35,693 nucleotides of DNA from Streptomyces triticisoli (GCF_003270085.1 NZ_QFDQ01000007.1:1-35693); one strand, 5' to 3'. Positions 15,840-24,332 are shown, counted from the first letter of the stretch. Program-made: numbers and translations. The notes: generated from the letters alone by a model not told the origin.

Positions 15840-16268
15840 GTGAGACGAGTGCGCCCCGGGACGGCGGCGTCCCGCGGTGGTCTGACGAGCGTGGCGGCCG
15901 GAGCAGGCTGCGAGGAGCCGCCCGACCTGCCCCGACTGTGGCACGTCACCCTCAGCGTCTCCGGCGAGGAGGTTCCGCTGCAGGAGGTGCGGCGCGGCCT
16001 GGAACAGCTCGCCCACGACCACCCCTTCCTGCTGACCAGCCGCTACGCACGCGACCACGCCGAGATCCGCTACTGGGAGGAGGCCCGCGACCTGCACGAC
16101 GCGGCCGCCGTCGCCCTGCGCCTGTGGGGCGAGCACCGGCACAGCGCCAAGCTGCCGCCCTGGGAGATCGTCGGCCTGGAGGTCATCGACCGCGAGACCT
16201 ACCACCAGCGACTCGCCGCGGGCCACGGCCCGCGGCCCGCGACACCGGTGGGCGTCCACCCCTTTTGA
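15840..16268 (+). CDS. Conserved hypothetical protein, 142 aa
   Basis: A small soluble-looking protein between proB and proA with no signal peptide or membrane segment. Visible features are a compact middle region ([60 protein letters not shown]) and a C-terminal [21 protein letters not shown] recall close relatives at this position in other Streptomyces but no function. GTG 15840 is chosen because GGAGGAGG (15827-15834) sits 5 nt upstream; an in-frame GTG at 15825 lies just before that site and has none of its own. The frame is open further upstream through the CAGCACGAG repeats, which would give a serine/threonine-rich extension, so a longer form cannot be fully excluded. Confidence 0.75.
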   Translation: MRRVRPGTAASRGGLTSVAAGAGCEEPPDLPRLWHVTLSVSGEEVPLQEVRRGLEQLAHDHPFLLTSRYARDHAEIRYWEEARDLHDAAAVALRLWGEHRHSAKLPPWEIVGLEVIDRETYHQRLAAGHGPRPATPVGVHPF

Positions 16269-16329
16269 CCCCGCCTTCGACCCCGTCTCGCGCTGTGGGA
16301 CGGCCGAGGGGCGGCCCTGGGCGGCGGAC

Positions 16330-16335
16330 TACCCT
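16330..16335 (+). promoter_or_regulatory. -10 box of proA; likely leaderless transcript
   Basis: TACCCT ends 7 nt before ATG 16343, so transcription should begin at or within a base of the start codon. No ribosome binding site is present. Confidence 0.55.
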
Positions 16336-16342
16336 TCCTTGC

Positions 16343-17629
16343 ATGACCACGATCTCGCCGTACGACTCGATGTCCCCGGTCACCCAGGCCGCCTCCCGGG
16401 CCAAGGCCGCCGCCGCCGACCTCGCGCCGCTGCCGCGGGTGAAGAAGGACGCCGCGCTGCTGGCCGTCGCGGACGCCCTGGAGGTCCGCACCGCCGAAAT
16501 CGTCGAGGCCAACGCCAAGGACGTCGCCAAGGCCCGCGAGGCCGGCACGAGCGACGCCCTTGTCGACCGGCTCACGCTCACCCCGGAGCGGGTGCGCGCC
16601 ATCGCCTCCGACGTGCGCGACGTGGCGGCGCTGCCCGACCCGGTCGGCGAGGTGGTGCGCGGCAGCACGCTCCCGAACGGGCTCGACCTGCGCCAGGTCC
16701 GCGTCCCGCTCGGCGTGGTCGGGATCATCTACGAGGCCCGCCCCAACGTCACCGCGGACGCCGCCGCCCTCTGCCTGAAGTCGGGCAACGCGGTACTGCT
16801 GCGCGGCTCGGCCTCCGCCTACGAGTCGAACACCGCCCTGGTCCAGGTCATCCGCGACGCCGTGGGCGGGGCGGGGCTGCCCGCCGACGCCGTACAGCTC
16901 GTGCCCGGTGAGAGCCGCGAGAGCGTGCGCGAGCTGATGCGCGCCCGCGGCCTGGTCGACGTGCTGATCCCGCGCGGCGGCGCCTCGCTGATCGAGACCG
17001 TGGTGAACGAGTCCACCGTTCCGGTGATCGAGACCGGCACCGGCAACTGCCACGTCTACGTCGACGCCCAGGCCGACCTCGACACGGCCGTCGACATCCT
17101 GATCAACTCCAAGGCGCAGCGGCCCAGCGTCTGCAACGCCGCCGAGACGCTGCTGGTCCACCAGGACATCGCCGCCGAGTTCCTGCCGCGCGCCCTGGAC
17201 GCGCTCGCCGACGCCGGGGTGACCGTGCACGCCGACGAGCGGGTCATGGCCTATGCCAAGGACTCGCGGGCCACCGTCGTCGAGGCCACCGGGGAGGACT
17301 GGGAGACCGAGTACCTGTCGTACGACATCGCCGCCGCCGTGGTCGACTCGCTGGACAAGGCCGTCGCGCACATCCGGCTGTGGAGCTCCGGGCACACCGA
17401 GGCGATCGTCACCGCCTCGCAGCAGGCCGCCCGCCGTTTCACCCAGTTGGTCGACTCCACGACCGTCGCCGTCAACGCCTCCACCCGCTTCACCGACGGC
17501 GGCCAGTTCGGCTTCGGCGCGGAGATCGGCATCTCCACGCAGAAGCTGCACGCCCGCGGCCCCATGGGGCTGCCGGAGCTGACCAGCACGAAGTACATCC
17601 TCACGGGTGACGGGCACACCCGCGGCTGA
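16343..17629 (+). CDS. proA: Glutamate-5-semialdehyde dehydrogenase (gamma-glutamyl phosphate reductase)
   Basis: A 428-residue NADPH-dependent enzyme for the second step of proline synthesis. It has the family blocks [40 protein letters not shown] and [14 protein letters not shown], the catalytic Cys in [13 protein letters not shown], and [20 protein letters not shown] near the C-terminus. Length is normal for ProA. The start ATG 16343 has no Shine-Dalgarno sequence but a -10 box 7 nt upstream, indicating leaderless translation. The frame is open far upstream, but that part is out-of-frame sequence of the preceding gene. Confidence 0.96.
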   Translation: MTTISPYDSMSPVTQAASRAKAAAADLAPLPRVKKDAALLAVADALEVRTAEIVEANAKDVAKAREAGTSDALVDRLTLTPERVRAIASDVRDVAALPDPVGEVVRGSTLPNGLDLRQVRVPLGVVGIIYEARPNVTADAAALCLKSGNAVLLRGSASAYESNTALVQVIRDAVGGAGLPADAVQLVPGESRESVRELMRARGLVDVLIPRGGASLIETVVNESTVPVIETGTGNCHVYVDAQADLDTAVDILINSKAQRPSVCNAAETLLVHQDIAAEFLPRALDALADAGVTVHADERVMAYAKDSRATVVEATGEDWETEYLSYDIAAAVVDSLDKAVAHIRLWSSGHTEAIVTASQQAARRFTQLVDSTTVAVNASTRFTDGGQFGFGAEIGISTQKLHARGPMGLPELTSTKYILTGDGHTRG

Positions 17630-17719
17630 CGGCCCCGAAGCGGCGGGAGGAGTGGCCGGAAGGCGTCTCAGCAGGCGGATGAATTTCCATACCGTCTGCC
17701 CAAATTGACCCCCCAGGTC

Positions 17720-17725
17720 TACTCT
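17720..17725 (+). promoter_or_regulatory. -10 box of the 197-aa membrane protein gene; likely leaderless
   Basis: TACTCT ends 6 nt before GTG 17732, with no ribosome binding site in between. Confidence 0.5.
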
Positions 17726-17731
17726 GGACTC

Positions 17732-18325
17732 GTGCCGGAGGACGTGGGGGGCACGCCGTTTCCTGACGGCTGGGAGCCCGACGACGACCACGACCGCGGG
17801 GTGTCGGACGAAGAGTTCGCCTCCGTGGTCTTCGACGAGGCCTTCGTACGGGCGGCCGTGATCCACGAGCCGACCGCCGTCGAGCGTCTCCTGGCCGCGG
17901 CCCAGGCCAGGGCCGAGGCCACCGAGGCCGAGACCCGCCGCACGCACGCCAGAGGCGAGCGCTACGAGGACGGGTACGGCTCTGACGGCCGCGACGGCCG
18001 CGACTTCGGCCACGACCGGTACCTCGACGACCTGGACGACCGCGACGACCCCGACGTCCTCGAAGGCCGCTACGGCACCCCGCGGCCCTTCGGCAAACAG
18101 GTCCGCTGGCACCGTCCCGTCGCCTGGGTGCTCGCCCTCGTCATGGGCGTCGGCATGGTGGCGCTGGCCTTCGCGGCGGTCTACCGGGGCGGCGGCTCCT
18201 CCGGCAGCCGCGACCAGGTCCCGCCGCCCGCCTCCACGGGCCTGGAACAGGGCGGCGCGGCAGTGCCCTCCGCATCCGCCGACTACTCCCAGCCGGCCGT
18301 CCCCGCAGTCCCGCGCACCCCCTGA
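17732..18325 (+). CDS. Single-pass membrane protein with SVVFDE motif
   Basis: A 197-residue protein with a cytoplasmic, very acidic N-terminal part (1-~125), one membrane segment (~130-152, VAWVLALVMGVGMVALAFAA) and a short Ser/Pro-rich outer tail. Residues 31-42 read SVVFDEAFVRAA, and the next gene's product has the same motif. After it comes an Ala/Glu-rich helix (VERLLAAAQARAEATEAET). The position matches the S. coelicolor SCO2584 neighbourhood, which I recall being linked to spore-wall synthesis; that link is memory, not shown here. GTG 17732 is chosen from the -10 spacing and the preceding TTG lies inside the promoter. The frame upstream is open only to a TTG at 17705. Confidence 0.8.
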   Translation: MPEDVGGTPFPDGWEPDDDHDRGVSDEEFASVVFDEAFVRAAVIHEPTAVERLLAAAQARAEATEAETRRTHARGERYEDGYGSDGRDGRDFGHDRYLDDLDDRDDPDVLEGRYGTPRPFGKQVRWHRPVAWVLALVMGVGMVALAFAAVYRGGGSSGSRDQVPPPASTGLEQGGAAVPSASADYSQPAVPAVPRTP

Positions 18326-18424
18326 CAGCCGGGCCGCCGTGCTGGTCACTCCTGGTGGCGTACCTGGTGAGAACCTGTCAGAACTTGTCGCACAGCAGGG
18401 CGTTTACCGGGGCTTCCGGAGGCC

Positions 18425-18430
18425 CACCCT
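18425..18430 (+). promoter_or_regulatory. Possible -10 box of the 356-aa membrane protein gene
   Basis: CACCCT ends 6 nt before ATG 18437, matching the layout of neighbouring leaderless starts apart from the first T. GAAGG lies too close to the ATG to act as a normal ribosome binding site. Confidence 0.35.
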
Positions 18431-18436
18431 GAAGGT

Positions 18437-19507
18437 ATGGGAGGGCCTGGAGACCCACCTGAGGGGACACCCGAGGGCGCCCCGGGAGGTGCGGAGGACG
18501 AATACCGATCCGTCGTCTTCGACGAGTCGTTCGTCCGCGCTGCCCGCCTCCAGGAGTACTCCGCGCAGGAGCGGATGACCGAGCACACCCCCGCCGTGCG
18601 CCGCCGCCCGCCGCTGCGCCGCGGACTGCCCCGGCAGGCGCTGATCCTCGTCCTGCTGATCACCCTCGCCTTCGGCACCGCGATCTACCTGGGCGTACGG
18701 CACCCCTACCAGGCCGCACAGGCCCAGCAGCCCGTCGACCCGCTGCGGATGACCGTCGTCCCGCTCGCCCCGCGGGGCAAGGTGCCCGGGGCCGTCGACC
18801 CCGAGTTCCTGTACGCGCACAGTCCGGCCGCCCGGTTCGACGTCGGCGCCGAGGGCGTCCCGCTGCCCGTGGCCCGGCGCACCGCGCACTTCTCCAGCAG
18901 CCAGATCGTCACCGCCCTGTCCACCGCCAAGGACTACATCGTCGCCTCCTCCCTCAACCCGGAGGTGCTCACCGGCGGCCAGACCCACCCCGTGCGGGCC
19001 CTGCTCGACCCCGGCCAGCTCGACCAGTTCGACCAGAGCGTCGACGCCCCCGCCGCCGACGGGCGGCACGCACCCACCGGCTGGCTGGTTCGCTTCGACC
19101 CGGCCCGGGTCGAGCTGGCCGACCGCCGGATCCGGGCGCGGGGCAGCCTGCAGGCCGCCGAGACCGACGCCACCACCCTGGAGGTCGGAGCCGACCACAC
19201 CGTCGTCTACGCGCTGAAGCCGGCCGGCTCCGCCGCGGGGGCACCGGTCTCGCTGTTCACCGTCCGGCGCGAGCTGCAGTTCCGCTTCACCCACGACGAC
19301 CTGCGGCTGCACCAGGCCCAGCTGATCGCCTCCTACGTCCAGGCCGGCCCGCTGTCCTGCGCCGAGGACACCACCGGCCACTTCCGGCCGCTGCTGGCCG
19401 GCCAGACCGCCAAGGCGGGCGGCCCGGCCGGCACGGACCCCTACGCCACGGACAACGCCACGGCCCTGTGCGGGGCCCTGGCGCCGAGTGCCCAGCCGCG
19501 GGTGTGA
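18437..19507 (+). CDS. Membrane-anchored extracytoplasmic protein with SVVFDE motif
   Basis: A 356-residue protein. The cytoplasmic N-terminus contains SVVFDESFVRAA (25-36), then a basic stretch (RRRPPLRRGLPR), one membrane helix (~67-86, ALILVLLITLAFGTAIYLG) and a long outside domain (~90-356). The latter has blocks such as SSSQIVTALSTAKDYIVASS and LNPEVLTGGQTHPVRALLDP and two Cys (in LSCAEDT and ALCGALA) that could form a disulfide. No enzymatic motif is seen. It lies 111 nt downstream of the other SVVFDE protein in the same orientation. The shared motif suggests that both are recruited by the same cytoplasmic partner (inference). Confidence 0.8.
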   Translation: MGGPGDPPEGTPEGAPGGAEDEYRSVVFDESFVRAARLQEYSAQERMTEHTPAVRRRPPLRRGLPRQALILVLLITLAFGTAIYLGVRHPYQAAQAQQPVDPLRMTVVPLAPRGKVPGAVDPEFLYAHSPAARFDVGAEGVPLPVARRTAHFSSSQIVTALSTAKDYIVASSLNPEVLTGGQTHPVRALLDPGQLDQFDQSVDAPAADGRHAPTGWLVRFDPARVELADRRIRARGSLQAAETDATTLEVGADHTVVYALKPAGSAAGAPVSLFTVRRELQFRFTHDDLRLHQAQLIASYVQAGPLSCAEDTTGHFRPLLAGQTAKAGGPAGTDPYATDNATALCGALAPSAQPRV

Positions 19508-19553
19508 GGCCGCCGGGCGGTGAGCGCCCGGGACGCTCCCGCGGATGCCACGT

Positions 19554-19592
19554 GGCCTCAGTCCCCGGCCTCAGTCCCCGGCCTCAGTCCTC
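19554..19592. repeat. Three tandem 13-bp repeats over the stop of the M48 protease gene
   Basis: GGCCTCAGTCCCC occurs at 19554-19566 and 19567-19579 and, with one change, at 19580-19592. The minus-strand stop codon (19586-19584) lies inside the third copy, so each unit carries a TGA on that strand. Confidence 0.85.
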
Positions 19593-20705
19593 GTCGCGCG
19601 GCGGGGTGTCGGAGGGCGGCTGCTCCTTCGGACGGCTGTTGGACGAGGCCGGGCCGGTGAAGCCGCTGAAGCCGCGCCGCACCCGGTCGCCCAGGTCGCC
19701 GGCGCCGCCCGCCAGGTCGCTGACCAGCTTCATCAGCGGGTCCTTGGAGCTCTTGACGTGGTTGGCGTAGTGCGCCGCCGAGTCACGGAAGGAGTCGCCG
19801 ACCGAGGCGTCCTTGTCCTCGGTGCGGCGCGGGTAGTGGCCGTCCATGACCCGCTGGTAGTCGCGGGACTCGGCCCACTTCTTCAGCTCGGCCGCCCGCA
19901 CGGTGGTGAAGGGGTGGGAGCGCGGCAGCACATTGAGGATCTTCAGCACGGAGTCGCGCAGGTCGCCCCCGGACTCGTACTCCTCGGCCTGCGCGAGGAA
20001 CGCGTCCACGTTCATCTGGTGCAGGTGGTTGCCGCCCGCTATCTTCATCAGGCCGCGCATGGACGCCCGCAGGTCCTGCCCGACCAGCAGACCGGCCCGG
20101 TCGGCCGACAGCTCCGACTTGCGGAACCACTCGCGCAGCGCCGTGACGATCGCCATGATCGCCAGGTTGCCCAGCGGGATCCAGGCGACCCGCACGGCCA
20201 GGCTCGTCAGGAACAGCAGGATCGTGCGGTACACCGCGTGGCCGGACAGGGCGTGTCCCACCTCGTGGCCGATGACCGCCCGCATCTCCTCCTCGTCGAG
20301 CAGCTCGACCAGGCCGGTGGTGACGACGATGATCGGCTCGTCCAGGCCGATGCACATCGCGTTGGGCTGGGGGTCCTGGCTGACGTACATCGGCGGGACC
20401 TTCTCCAGGTCCAGGATGTAGCAGGCGTCCCGCAGCATGTCGTTCAGATGCGTGAACTGCTGGTCCGAGACGCGTACCGAGTCGGACAGGAACAGCAGCC
20501 TGAGACTGCGCTCGGGCAGCAGGCCGCTGAGGGCCTTGAACACCGTGTCGAAGCCGCTCAGCTTGCGCAGAGCGACCAGGGCCGAGCGGTCGGCCGGATG
20601 CTCGTACGCCCGTGAGGAGATCCCCGGGAAGCGCGTGCGCTGCCGGCCCGGCACGTGCTCGTGCCCGCCCTGCTCGTGACCGTCGTCGGACATGTGGTCC
20701 CCCAT
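19584..20705 (-). CDS. M48-family zinc metalloprotease (HtpX-like)
   Basis: A 373-residue protein. The active-site motif is HEVGH (~147-151) with a third zinc ligand expected in SELSADRAGLL. The sequence before it (PNAMCIGLDEPIIVVTTGLVELLDEEEM) is typical of M48B. Two hydrophobic stretches follow HEVGH (ILLFLTSLAVRVAWIPLGNLAIMAI), so it is probably membrane-associated. The conserved N-terminal block is RFPGISSRAYEHPADRSALVALRKLSGFD. The C-terminal ~70 residues are polar and glycine-rich. Start: ATG 20705 has a -10-like GACACT 7 nt upstream (leaderless), but ATG 20693 with GGGGGA 5 nt upstream is nearly as good. It is divergent from the small membrane protein genes to the right. Confidence 0.88.
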   Translation of the reverse strand: MGDHMSDDGHEQGGHEHVPGRQRTRFPGISSRAYEHPADRSALVALRKLSGFDTVFKALSGLLPERSLRLLFLSDSVRVSDQQFTHLNDMLRDACYILDLEKVPPMYVSQDPQPNAMCIGLDEPIIVVTTGLVELLDEEEMRAVIGHEVGHALSGHAVYRTILLFLTSLAVRVAWIPLGNLAIMAIVTALREWFRKSELSADRAGLLVGQDLRASMRGLMKIAGGNHLHQMNVDAFLAQAEEYESGGDLRDSVLKILNVLPRSHPFTTVRAAELKKWAESRDYQRVMDGHYPRRTEDKDASVGDSFRDSAAHYANHVKSSKDPLMKLVSDLAGGAGDLGDRVRRGFSGFTGPASSNSRPKEQPPSDTPPRDED

Positions 20706-20794
20706 GTCTGTGAGTGTCCCAAAGCGCCCCCGAAGCAGCGCCAAGCCTAGGCGGAGATACCGTGGACGGGCAGTGTCACGAAGGAGTCCGCGCC

Positions 20795-20953
20795 ATGGAG
20801 CAGTACTACCCCGCGGCCGCCTGGCTCACCGAGGCCGCCGCCCGGCACCAGGGAGGCGGCTACCTGCTCCGCGCCGTACTGATCGTCATGGCCCTGGGCT
20901 GCGTCCTCACCGGCTGGTTCCTCCTCCGCGGCTACAAACGGAACGACGACTGA
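20795..20953 (+). CDS. Small membrane protein, 52 aa
   Basis: It starts at ATG 20795 with a strong site (AAGGAG, 20781-20786) 8 nt upstream. It has a short polar N-terminus (MEQYYPAAAWLTEAAARHQG), one membrane helix (AVLIVMALGCVLTGWFLL) and a charged C-terminus (RGYKRNDD). No family recognised. It is divergent from the M48 protease gene, with about 90 nt between the two starts to hold both promoters. Confidence 0.75.
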   Translation: MEQYYPAAAWLTEAAARHQGGGYLLRAVLIVMALGCVLTGWFLLRGYKRNDD

Positions 20954-21080
20954 GCCCGCGGAAAGGTTCCCGGCACCGGCCGGACCGGCGATGACGGAGT
21001 CGGCGTGAGCGCTGTGGAGGCGGTTGCTTACGATGGGCCGACATCCTTGCCCGCCCACACCCGGATAGGTTCTGCCGAAG

Positions 21081-21236
21081 ATGAGCTTCCCCAGTGCCGC
21101 TACCCAGTTGGTCGACCTCGCCCAGGGCGGGGGCAGCAACCACGAGAGCCTCGACCCCCTCCTCACCGGTGGCGGCGCGCTTTTCGTCCTGCTGCTCCTG
21201 CTGTGGATCACCACCCGCTTCAACCGGGACCGCTGA
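21081..21236 (+). CDS. Small membrane protein, 51 aa
   Basis: ATG 21081 to TGA 21234-21236 encodes 51 residues: a polar N-terminus (MSFPSAATQLVDLAQGGGSN), one hydrophobic helix (GGGALFVLLLLLWITTRFN) and a basic end (NRDR). A -10-like TAGGTT (21066-21071) lies 9 nt before the ATG, and no clear ribosome binding site is seen. Third-position GC is high as in a real Streptomyces gene. Together with the 52-aa gene it gives two single-helix proteins in a row of similar size. Function unknown. Confidence 0.65.
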   Translation: MSFPSAATQLVDLAQGGGSNHESLDPLLTGGGALFVLLLLLWITTRFNRDR

Positions 21237-21292
21237 GTCCCGGCCCGTCCCGTCCCCGGGAACTGCCCGGAGGAGTCCTCGGACCGGGCCGG

Positions 21293-21298
21293 TAGGGT
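21293..21298 (+). promoter_or_regulatory. -10 box of nadD; possible leaderless start
   Basis: TAGGGT ends 7 nt before ATG 21306. Confidence 0.45.
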
Positions 21299-21305
21299 CT
21301 GCCGC

Positions 21306-21980
21306 ATGGGAGAGCAGGACATGCCTACCGGTCCGGCGAGTGACACGGTGAAACACCCCGAACGCGGGCCCGGTGGCGGCCCCGCGGAGTCGGGCAAGCG
21401 CCGCCTGGGCGTCATGGGCGGAACGTTCGACCCGATCCACCACGGACACCTCGTGGCGGCCAGCGAGGTCGCCGCGCAGTTCCACCTGGACGAGGTGGTG
21501 TTCGTCCCCACCGGCCAGCCCTGGCAGAAGACCCACCGCCACGTCTCCCCGGCCGAGGACCGCTATCTGATGACGGTCATCGCGACCGCCGAGAACCCGC
21601 AGTTCTCCGTGAGCCGTATCGACATCGACCGCGGCGGCCCCACCTACACCGTGGACACCCTGCGCGACCTGCGCGCCCTCAACCCCGACACGGACCTGTT
21701 CTTCATCACCGGCGCCGACGCGCTCGCCCAGATCCTCACCTGGCGGGACTCCGAGGAACTGTTCTCCCTCGCGCACTTCATCGGCGTCACCCGGCCCGGC
21801 CACCACCTGACCGACCCCGGCCTTCCCGAGGGCGGCGTCTCGCTCGTCGAGGTCCCCGCCCTCGCCATCTCCTCCACGGACTGCCGGGCGAGAGTCGCCA
21901 AGGGCGAACCGGTCTGGTATCTGGTGCCGGACGGAGTGGTGCGCTACATCGACAAACGCAAGCTGTACCGCGGCGAGTGA
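21306..21980 (+). CDS. nadD: Nicotinate-nucleotide adenylyltransferase
   Basis: A 224-residue enzyme adenylating nicotinate mononucleotide in NAD synthesis. It has the ATP-binding [12 protein letters not shown], the substrate segment [10 protein letters not shown] and the C-terminal ISSTDCRAR of the cytidylyltransferase-like superfamily. Residues 1-~32 form an extra polar leader before the fold. ATG 21306 fits a leaderless start, while ATG 21324 has GGAGAG 10 nt upstream and would also give a complete domain. The LCP gene, rsfS and the phosphatase gene follow, the usual actinobacterial nadD-rsfS-phosphatase order with an LCP gene inserted. Confidence 0.95.
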   Translation: MGEQDMPTGPASDTVKHPERGPGGGPAESGKRRLGVMGGTFDPIHHGHLVAASEVAAQFHLDEVVFVPTGQPWQKTHRHVSPAEDRYLMTVIATAENPQFSVSRIDIDRGGPTYTVDTLRDLRALNPDTDLFFITGADALAQILTWRDSEELFSLAHFIGVTRPGHHLTDPGLPEGGVSLVEVPALAISSTDCRARVAKGEPVWYLVPDGVVRYIDKRKLYRGE

Positions 21981-22005
21981 GGCGAGTGAGCCGAGAGGGG
22001 CACCG

Positions 22006-23808
22006 GTGAACGACCGATACGACGCTGGGTACGGGGACAACGGTTACGAGCTCGTCGGCTACGACGAGTACGGTCGGCCTGTCTACCGGCAGGTCCCGGC
22101 GCAGCAGACTCCGCAGCAGACCTACGACGCGTACGGACAGCAGGACTACGGCTACGGCTACGACCCGTACGCGACGGGCGGTCGGCAGCAGCCGGGTCCC
22201 TCCCCTTATGGCGCCGGCCACGACGGCACCGGCCACGACGGCACCGGTCACGACGGCGGCCACCACACGGGCCGGCAGGCAGCCGTCCCCTCCTCCTACG
22301 ACCAGCACGCCCAGCACGACCAGCACGCCCCGTACGACCCGTACGGGACGTACGACTCCCACGCCCACCACGCCGCCCAGGGTTCCTACGACCCCTACGG
22401 CCGGACCGCGACCAGCGGGCCGCAGCCCCGGGTCGCCGAGCAGACCGCCCACATCCCGCAGCAGACCGGCCCCGCGGACGCCGACCGGGCGGAGCGGGGA
22501 CCGGACCGGGACGCCACGGACGAGCCGGAGTACCGCACCGAGCAGTTCGCCTTCGTCGAGGAGCCGACGGACGACTCCGAAGACGTCATCGACTGGCTGA
22601 AGTTCACCGAGAACCGCACCGAGCGCCGCGAGGAGGCCCGCCGCCGCGCCCGCAGCCGTCTCATCGCCCTGACCGTCGTTTTCGCACTGGTCGCGGCGGG
22701 CGGCGTCGGCTACCTCTGGTACGCCGGCAAGCTGCCCGGCCTGTCGTCGTCCGGCGCCAGGACCGGCACCGAGGCCGCCACCGGCGCCCAGAAACGCGAC
22801 GTGATCGTCGTCCACCTGCACAACACCGACAAGGGCGGCACCTCCACGGCGCTGCTCGTCGACAACGCCACCAGCAAGCAGGGCACCACCGTCCTGCTGC
22901 CCAACTCCCTGGCCCTGACGGCCGACGACGGCAGCACCACGACCCTCGCCAAGTCGGTCCAGGACGACGGCTCCTCGGGCACCCGCGAACAGCTCGACAC
23001 CATCCTCGGCACCAGCATCCAGGGCACCTGGCGCCTGGACACCCCCTACCTGCAGAACCTCGTCGACCTGGTCGGCAACATCGACGTCGACACCAACGCC
23101 GACGTACCCGACCCGGACGCCAAGAAGAAGGGCACCGCACCCCTGGTCCGCAAGGGCAAGAAGCAGACCCTCAGCGGGAAGACGGCCGTCGCCTACGCCA
23201 CCTACCAGGCCTCCGGTGAGTCACAGAACGCCCAGCTGGAGCGGTTCGGCCAGGTGATGCAGAGCGTGCTGCGCAAGATGTCCTCCGAAGCCTCGACCGC
23301 GACCACGACGGTGCAGACGCTGCAGCAGATCCTCGACCCCTCGCTCACCGACAACGACCTCGGCACCTTCCTCGCCAAGCTCGCCGAACTCGCCAAGGGC
23401 GGCGACTACAGGACGGCGCTGCTGCCGGTGCAGGCCGACGGCACGCTGAGCGAGCAGACCAGCGACAGCGTGGTCAAGGACATCCTGGGCGGCACCGCGA
23501 AGAGCCCCGACCAGTCCTCGGCCGTCCGTGTCTCCGTGCAGAACGCCTCCGGCACCAGGGACAACACCGAGAAGGCCCGCGTCGTCCTCCTCAACGGCGG
23601 CTTCACCTTCCTGGAGGGCGGCACCGCCTCCGCCGCCCAGTCGACGTCCAAGGTCGTGTACTCCGACGCCGCCGGCAAGGAGAACGCCACCGAGGTCGCC
23701 AAGACCCTGGGGCTGCCCACCACCGCGGTGACCAAGGGCACGGTGACCTCCAGCGCCGACGTCTCGGTCGTCCTCGGCCAGGACTACAAGCCCTCGTCAG
23801 CCCAGTGA
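22006..23808 (+). CDS. LytR-CpsA-Psr-like membrane protein with LytR_C domain
   Basis: A 600-residue protein. The cytoplasmic N-terminus (1-~215) is low complexity, rich in Tyr, Gly, His and Gln. A membrane helix follows (~219-242, LIALTVVFALVAAGGVGYLW), then an LCP-like domain (~262-430) and a C-terminal LytR_C domain (~500-595, AVRVSVQNASGTRDNTEKAR). LCP enzymes attach teichoic-acid-type polymers to peptidoglycan. Here the pyrophosphate-binding arginines are not evident: the usual SIPRD block reads LLPNS (~297), and the AYVRxR block reads AYATYQ (~396). The position matches S. coelicolor PdtA as I recall it. GTG 22006 has GAGAGGGG upstream and begins 25 nt after nadD. Confidence 0.82.
   Translation: MNDRYDAGYGDNGYELVGYDEYGRPVYRQVPAQQTPQQTYDAYGQQDYGYGYDPYATGGRQQPGPSPYGAGHDGTGHDGTGHDGGHHTGRQAAVPSSYDQHAQHDQHAPYDPYGTYDSHAHHAAQGSYDPYGRTATSGPQPRVAEQTAHIPQQTGPADADRAERGPDRDATDEPEYRTEQFAFVEEPTDDSEDVIDWLKFTENRTERREEARRRARSRLIALTVVFALVAAGGVGYLWYAGKLPGLSSSGARTGTEAATGAQKRDVIVVHLHNTDKGGTSTALLVDNATSKQGTTVLLPNSLALTADDGSTTTLAKSVQDDGSSGTREQLDTILGTSIQGTWRLDTPYLQNLVDLVGNIDVDTNADVPDPDAKKKGTAPLVRKGKKQTLSGKTAVAYATYQASGESQNAQLERFGQVMQSVLRKMSSEASTATTTVQTLQQILDPSLTDNDLGTFLAKLAELAKGGDYRTALLPVQADGTLSEQTSDSVVKDILGGTAKSPDQSSAVRVSVQNASGTRDNTEKARVVLLNGGFTFLEGGTASAAQSTSKVVYSDAAGKENATEVAKTLGLPTTAVTKGTVTSSADVSVVLGQDYKPSSAQ
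22216..22260 (+). repeat. Three in-frame 15-bp repeats in the LCP gene
   Basis: GGCCACGACGGCACC occurs twice exactly (22216-22245) and a third time diverged (22246-22260), encoding GHDGT, GHDGT, GHDGG in the disordered cytoplasmic tail. Copy number is likely to vary between strains. Confidence 0.9.
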
Positions 23809-23830
23809 TCCCTTAATCGCGTGGGGTTCC

Positions 23831-23871
23831 GTCGGCGGTCCGTGAGACCCTTGACGTCAAGTGACCGCCGA
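23831..23871 (+). terminator. 10-bp hairpin between the LCP gene and rsfS, with a TTGACGTCAA palindrome in its loop
   Basis: GTCGGCGGTC (23831-23840) and GACCGCCGAC (23862-23871) form a perfect stem. The 21-nt loop contains the 10-nt palindrome TTGACGTCAA (23851-23860). There is no T run. It may end the LCP transcript or act as an operator. Confidence 0.55.
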
Positions 23872-23885
23872 CGGAAAGCCCTGTA

Positions 23886-24332
23886 GTGACCGCGACCGAC
23901 CGTTCCCTTGAGCTCATCAACACCGCCGCCCAGGCGGCAGCCGACAAGCTCGCGCACGACATCATCGCCTACGACGTCAGCGACGTGCTGTCGATCACGG
24001 ACGCCTTCCTGCTGGCGTCCGCGCCCAACGACCGCCAGGTCAAGTCGATCGTCGACGAGATCGAGGAGCGGCTGCTGAAGGAGCTCGGCGTCAAGCCGGT
24101 GCGCCGCGAGGGCGACCGCGAGGCCCGCTGGGTCCTGCTCGACTACGTCGACATCGTCGTCCACGTCCAGCACAGCGAGGAGCGCGTCTTCTACGCCCTG
24201 GAGCGGCTGTGGAAGGACTGTCCCGAGCTCGAACTGCCCGCCGACGCCAAGGCCAGCCGGGGCAGGGCGGAGGAGCACACCAGGCAGCAGGCCGCCGAGG
24301 AGTCGGCGGAGCTGGACGGTGACCGCCGGTGA
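23886..24332 (+). CDS. rsfS: Ribosome silencing factor RsfS
   Basis: A 148-residue protein of the RsfS/Iojap family, which binds L14 on the 50S subunit and blocks subunit joining during starvation. Core motifs are AYDVSDVLSITDAFLLASA, RQVKSIVDEIEERL, EGDREARWVLLDYVDIVVHV and EERVFYALERLW. The C-terminal ~35 residues are a charged extension. GTG 23886 is the start because the conserved domain begins just after it; no clear ribosome binding site precedes it. Its stop overlaps the next gene's GTG by 4 nt. Confidence 0.95.
   Translation: MTATDRSLELINTAAQAAADKLAHDIIAYDVSDVLSITDAFLLASAPNDRQVKSIVDEIEERLLKELGVKPVRREGDREARWVLLDYVDIVVHVQHSEERVFYALERLWKDCPELELPADAKASRGRAEEHTRQQAAEESAELDGDRR

Noticed and set aside
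16199..18349. A 716-codon minus-strand frame across proA and the 197-aa gene
   Set aside because: Antisense shadow of proA, which is complete and has all catalytic motifs.
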